Source: Bacteroidales bacterium UBA1722 (GTDB lineage Bacteria; Bacteroidota; Bacteroidia; Bacteroidales; UBA932). Taken from it: 8,383 nt of DNA. Both the position numbers and the translations under genes were made by a program. The notes below the pieces were generated by a model that was given only the letters and a program-made list of their open reading frames with translations, was not told the origin of the DNA and did not search any database. The stretch is from the NCBI GenBank assembly GCA_002317435.1, contig DCIQ01000007.1, positions 7,906 through 16,288 on the forward strand. The letters run 5' to 3'. Of this stretch, positions 6,119 to 8,383 are shown in pieces; positions within the stretch are counted from its first letter, which is position 1; each line of letters opens with the position of its first letter.

Positions 6119-6149
6119 CAAATGTAGCATTTAGTAAGACTGAAAAAAT
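6119..6149 (-). promoter_or_regulatory. Promoter of the HEPN-MNT operon
   Basis: TACATTTG on the minus strand (6126-6119) matches the Bacteroidetes -7 box TAnnTTTG exactly. A T-rich block (ATTT at 6149-6146, 19-base spacer) may act as a weak -33 box and lies inside the right direct repeat. The transcript would start near 6112 and carry a leader of about 18 bases. The left copy of the direct repeat lacks a following -7 box. Confidence 0.6.
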
Positions 6150-6156
6150 AACTTGG
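6128..6156. repeat. Right copy of the direct repeat bracketing the accessory module
   Basis: This 29-base stretch begins CATTTAGTAAGAC and ends AACTTGG. It aligns to 116-142 in direct orientation with three substitutions and a 2-base length difference in an A-run. It sits directly upstream of the HEPN -7 box. Without the transposon, the two copies would lie about 1.1 kb apart and enclose only the HEPN, MNT and small third gene. Confidence 0.75.
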
Positions 6157-6384
6157 TAAAGATTTATGAATTATTTCGAGGACAGATTCTTTTGAAGAAT
6201 GAATTCACTGTCTTTCTCCGAAAGACACGCCACTCTGGCGAGCCGCTTCTGTGGTGGGTGCAGCCTTCTGGTCCCGCCGATTTGTCAGGACTAGGGGGGG
6301 GCTTGATGTGACCTTGAGGCTGATAAAACAGGTATCGGGCCGACACAGGTGATTGTCGGGTTAATCGTAACAGGCAAGTTCTGA
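6157..6384. other. Intergenic region with hairpins and a G8 run, no convincing gene
   Basis: Several short hairpins are visible: ATTCTT/AAGAAT near 6187-6201, TGTCTTT (6209-6215) with AAAGACA (6221-6227), and CCGACA (6340-6345) with TGTCGG (6354-6359). A run of eight G lies at 6294-6301. CTCCGAAAGAC at 6216-6226 recurs exactly at 5383-5393, beside hairpin element A. A 60-codon minus-strand frame (6346-6164) opens with GTG, has no ribosome binding site and runs through the G-run, so I do not call it a gene. The region could be a repeat or a structured RNA. I cannot identify it. Confidence 0.4.
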
Positions 6385-6464
6385 CGGCCCTCCCCGTAGG
6401 TCAGCCGGAGGACTTTCGCTTTAGCGGTCGCAGCAGTTCTCCGGAGGGCCTACGGGGAGGACCG
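6385..6464. repeat. Long palindromic hairpin element B
   Basis: CGGCCCTCCCCGTAGG (6385-6400) pairs with CCTACGGGGAGGACCG (6449-6464) at 15 of 16 positions. An inner stem, CCGGAGGAC (6405-6413) with GTTCTCCGG (6436-6444), has one G-T pair. The innermost CGCT/AGCG (6417-6420/6423-6426) makes a small tip. The 23 bases at 6406-6428 match element A upstream of the split gene in inverted orientation. It lies between the era terminator and the HEPN module and does not itself end in a T-run. Confidence 0.75.
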
Positions 6465-6476
6465 GCCCACCTACAT

Positions 6477-6510
6477 AAAAAATCACCCTGTCATCATATC
6501 AGACAGGGTA
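6477..6510 (-). terminator. Intrinsic terminator of rluB-era
   Basis: On the minus strand ACCCTGTC (6509-6502) pairs perfectly over 8 bp with GACAGGGT (6492-6485) around a 9-base loop, followed by GA and a six-T run (6482-6477). It is placed about 43 bases beyond the era stop codon. Confidence 0.85.
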
Positions 6511-6552
6511 AAATCAGTTGCATAAAGACTATTCAGTGGAGACCGTTCAGAC

Positions 6553-7446
6553 TCACTGGATATACCCGAACGCCTTGAGTTTTCTCTTGTCCTCCCGCCA
6601 GTCGGGGTTTACCTTCACGAACAGATGGAGCACCACCTTCTTCTCGAAGAATGCTTCCATATCGAGACGGGCCTCGGTACCCACCTTCTTCAGCATCGCC
6701 CCCTTCTTGCCGATGAGGATTCCCTTCTGAGAATCACGCATACAATTGATTACGGCGTTTATCTCATAACGTTCCTCACCTTCGTGGAACTCCTCCACCA
6801 CCACTTCGCAGCAGTAGGGAATCTCTTTCGTATAATTGGTGAGAATCTTCTCCCGGATTATCTCGGAAGCGAAGAAGCGGAGGCTGCGGTCCGTGAGGGT
6901 GTCCTTGTCGTACCACGCGGGATTCTCCGGCAGCAGTTCGAGAATCTTTTCGAAAACGGAATCCAGATTAAACTTCTCCAGCGCCGATACCGCGAATATC
7001 TCCGCCTTCGGCAGGAGGGTCCTCCACGACTCGGTCAGCTGCATCACCTTCTCCTGTGTGGAGATATCGATTTTATTCAGAACCAATATCACAGGACTGT
7101 CCACCTTATTCAGCTTCTCGATATACTCGATATGCTTGTCGGCAGTCTCCACCGTATCGGTGACATAGAGGATTACGTCGGCATCCCCTATGGCACCGTC
7201 CACGAAATCCATCATACTCTCCTGAAGCTTATAGGACGGCTTCAGGATACCCGGAGTATCCGAATACACTATCTGGTAATCGTCCCCGTTCACTATACCC
7301 ATTATCCTGTGGCGGGTAGTCTGGGACTTGGAGGTTATTATGGAAAGACGCTCCCCTACGAGGGCGTTCATAAGGGTGGACTTCCCCACATTCGGATTTC
7401 CGATTATATTTACGAAGCCCGCCCTGTGTATCCTGCTGTCGGCCAT
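6553..7446 (-). CDS. era: GTPase Era
   Basis: Era is an essential GTPase that binds the 3' end of 16S rRNA during 30S maturation. It has 297 residues, the normal length. The G-domain motifs are all present: G1 GNPNVGKST (16-24), G2 around QTTRHR (42-47), G3 DTPG (63-66), G4 NKID (124-127) and G5 SAL (154-156). The C-terminal KH RNA-binding domain carries the GxxG loop GKKG (246-249) and ends with the family-typical DKRKLKAFGY. The start lies 3 bases after the rluB stop, indicating one transcript with tight coupling, and a clear terminator follows. No oddities are seen. Codon use and GC content match rluB and differ from the AT-richer accessory genes to the left. Confidence 0.97.
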   Translation of the reverse strand: MADSRIHRAGFVNIIGNPNVGKSTLMNALVGERLSIITSKSQTTRHRIMGIVNGDDYQIVYSDTPGILKPSYKLQESMMDFVDGAIGDADVILYVTDTVETADKHIEYIEKLNKVDSPVILVLNKIDISTQEKVMQLTESWRTLLPKAEIFAVSALEKFNLDSVFEKILELLPENPAWYDKDTLTDRSLRFFASEIIREKILTNYTKEIPYCCEVVVEEFHEGEERYEINAVINCMRDSQKGILIGKKGAMLKKVGTEARLDMEAFFEKKVVLHLFVKVNPDWREDKRKLKAFGYIQ

Positions 7447-7449
7447 ATG

Positions 7450-8383
7450 TTATTCGTATGAGCCCATCTTGAGCATCCCCACTTCCCTCTCCGTAAGGAA
7501 GCGCCACTGGCCCCTGCGGAGGTCCTTCTTCGTGAGTCCTGCGAAATAGACTCTGTCCAGACGCTTCACGCTGTAGCCCAGAGACTCGAATATGCGCCTC
7601 ACGATGCGGTTGCGGCCCGAATGTATCTCTATTCCCAGATGGTCTTCCTTCTCTTCGATATAAGAGAGGGCATCCGCGGCGATGGGACCGTCCTCAAGCA
7701 TTATGCCCTGCAGAATCTGTTCGAAATCCGATTTCTTGAGATTCTTGTCGAGAACCACCTGATATATCTTCTTCCGCTCGTACGAAGGATGGGTCAGTGT
7801 CTCCGTAAGCGCTCCGTCATTCGTAAAAAGGAGCACACCTGTGGTGGACTTGTCGAGACGTCCCACAGGGAACACCCTTTCGGGACACATTTCCTTGGAG
7901 ATGAGATCCATCACATTCTTCTCCGCATGCGGGTCGGAAGTGGTGGTCACGAAATCCTTCGGCTTGTTCATCACTATATAGACCTTCTTCTCTCCTCTGA
8001 GACGCTCCCCGTTGAAACGGACGTCGTCCTCGGGATGCACCTTCACTCCCAGTTCATTGACCACCTCGCCGTTAACGGTTATCACGCCTGCGGCAATATA
8101 CTCGTCCGCTTCGCGGCGGGAGCACATCCCGGAGTTCGCTATGAACTTGTTCAGACGTACGGCATCGGGATCGAACGGCTGTTTGGCCACAGGCTTGTCA
8201 CCTTTCGGCTTGCGGTTTTTCTCTATCGCCACCGTCTCCCCGGCATCGATTCTTCTGCCGCGGCCACGGCCCTCGAAGGACCCTTTGGATGCAAACGTGC
8301 GACGGGGGCGTTCGCTGCCCTCTCCGTCGCGATGGAACGTGCGGCGCGGACGCTCGCCGTTCTCTCCGTCACGGTGGAACGTG
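7450..8383 (-). CDS. rluB: RluB-type 23S rRNA pseudouridine synthase, 5' end outside window
   Basis: It isomerises a uridine in the 23S rRNA peptidyl-transferase region (U2605 for E. coli RluB; the target here is inferred from the family). An S4 RNA-binding domain (VRLNKFIANSGMCSRREADEYI and onward) is followed by the catalytic domain. The catalytic Asp lies in VGRLDKSTTG (Asp codon 7852-7854), and GRNRIVRRIFESLGY is the other conserved stretch. A GTG at 8232 could be read as a start, but the frame stays open to the window edge and encodes an Arg/Gly-rich extension. That extension contains two tandem ~14-residue repeats of the form TFHRDGE(N/G)(G/S)ERPRR and a third, decayed copy. Such extensions are common in Bacteroidetes RluB, so the real start probably lies beyond 8383. 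RluE/RluF-like specificity is a less likely alternative. Confidence 0.92.
   Translation of the reverse strand, partial: TFHRDGENGERPRRTFHRDGEGSERPRRTFASKGSFEGRGRGRRIDAGETVAIEKNRKPKGDKPVAKQPFDPDAVRLNKFIANSGMCSRREADEYIAAGVITVNGEVVNELGVKVHPEDDVRFNGERLRGEKKVYIVMNKPKDFVTTTSDPHAEKNVMDLISKEMCPERVFPVGRLDKSTTGVLLFTNDGALTETLTHPSYERKKIYQVVLDKNLKKSDFEQILQGIMLEDGPIAADALSYIEEKEDHLGIEIHSGRNRIVRRIFESLGYSVKRLDRVYFAGLTKKDLRRGQWRFLTEREVGMLKMGSYE
8291..8383 (-). repeat. In-frame 42-bp tandem repeat coding the RluB N-terminal extension
   Basis: Two consecutive units of 14 codons encode TFHRDGENGERPRR and TFHRDGEGSERPRR, followed by TFASKGSFEGRGRGRR as a degenerate third. The DNA copies (for example ACGTTCCA..CG blocks near 8335 and 8377) differ at several third and other positions. 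The array runs into the window edge, so the copy number is unknown. Confidence 0.85.

Noticed and set aside
5729..6130. Longer starts for the HEPN gene (6130) and MNT gene (5768)
   Set aside because: The 6130 start lies within the repeat and upstream of the -7 box, so it would not be transcribed. The MNT extension adds residues outside the usual family start.
6164..6346. 60-codon minus-strand frame
   Set aside because: GTG start without a ribosome binding site, path through a G8 run and hairpins, and odd Pro/Arg-rich composition. Kept only as unexplained intergenic structure.
6625..7461. 278-codon open frame on the plus strand
   Set aside because: It is entirely antisense to era, has no recognisable motif, and era on the other strand carries all G motifs and a KH domain.
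1..8383. CRISPR array, tRNA, rRNA or replication origin
   Set aside because: No regularly spaced repeats with unique spacers, no tRNA-like cloverleaf and no rRNA-like sequence were seen on either strand.

Overview
The window looks like a chromosomal segment from a member of the Bacteroidales. The -7 box upstream of the HEPN gene fits the Bacteroidetes form TAnnTTTG, the rluB-era pair has an Arg/Gly-rich N-terminal extension on RluB typical of this phylum, and start regions carry only weak or AT-rich ribosome binding sites. I cannot fix the genus.

Right part (about 6477-8383): core genome on the minus strand. An RluB-type 23S rRNA pseudouridine synthase (cut by the window edge) is followed after 3 bases by the GTPase Era, and the pair ends in a clear intrinsic terminator. 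Both genes act in ribosome maturation.

Middle (about 5315-6156) and far left (116-423): an accessory module on the minus strand, made of a HEPN gene, an overlapping minimal nucleotidyltransferase (MNT) gene, and a third small gene of unknown function. A pair of 27-29 bp near-identical direct repeats (116-142 and 6128-6156) brackets the module. The third gene has been split: its first 22 bases lie at 5315-5336 and the rest at 168-418/423. Joining them with one copy of the 5-base duplication TATTA restores an intact 90-codon frame.

Left and centre (424-5314): the inserted element, a 4.9 kb Tn3-family transposon. It has a 38-bp GGGG-type terminal repeat at its left end, a DDE transposase (tnpA) preceded by a serine resolvase (tnpR), a probable res region upstream of tnpR, and a divergent two-gene passenger operon. 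That operon encodes an RHH (Arc/antitoxin-like) protein with an aberrant tail and a secreted outer-membrane beta-barrel protein, and it ends in a strong hairpin terminator next to the right end. The right end matches the left terminal repeat only over about 8 bases, so the element may be damaged.

Intergenic DNA at 1-115 and 6157-6552 is unusually rich in hairpins. A 23-base sequence (22 identical) occurs once upstream of the split gene (5365-5387) and once, inverted, in a long palindrome downstream of era (6406-6428). Both copies sit inside hairpins that keep the loop but differ in the outer stem. This, together with the direct-repeat-bounded HEPN-MNT-orf90 module, is the most interesting material here.
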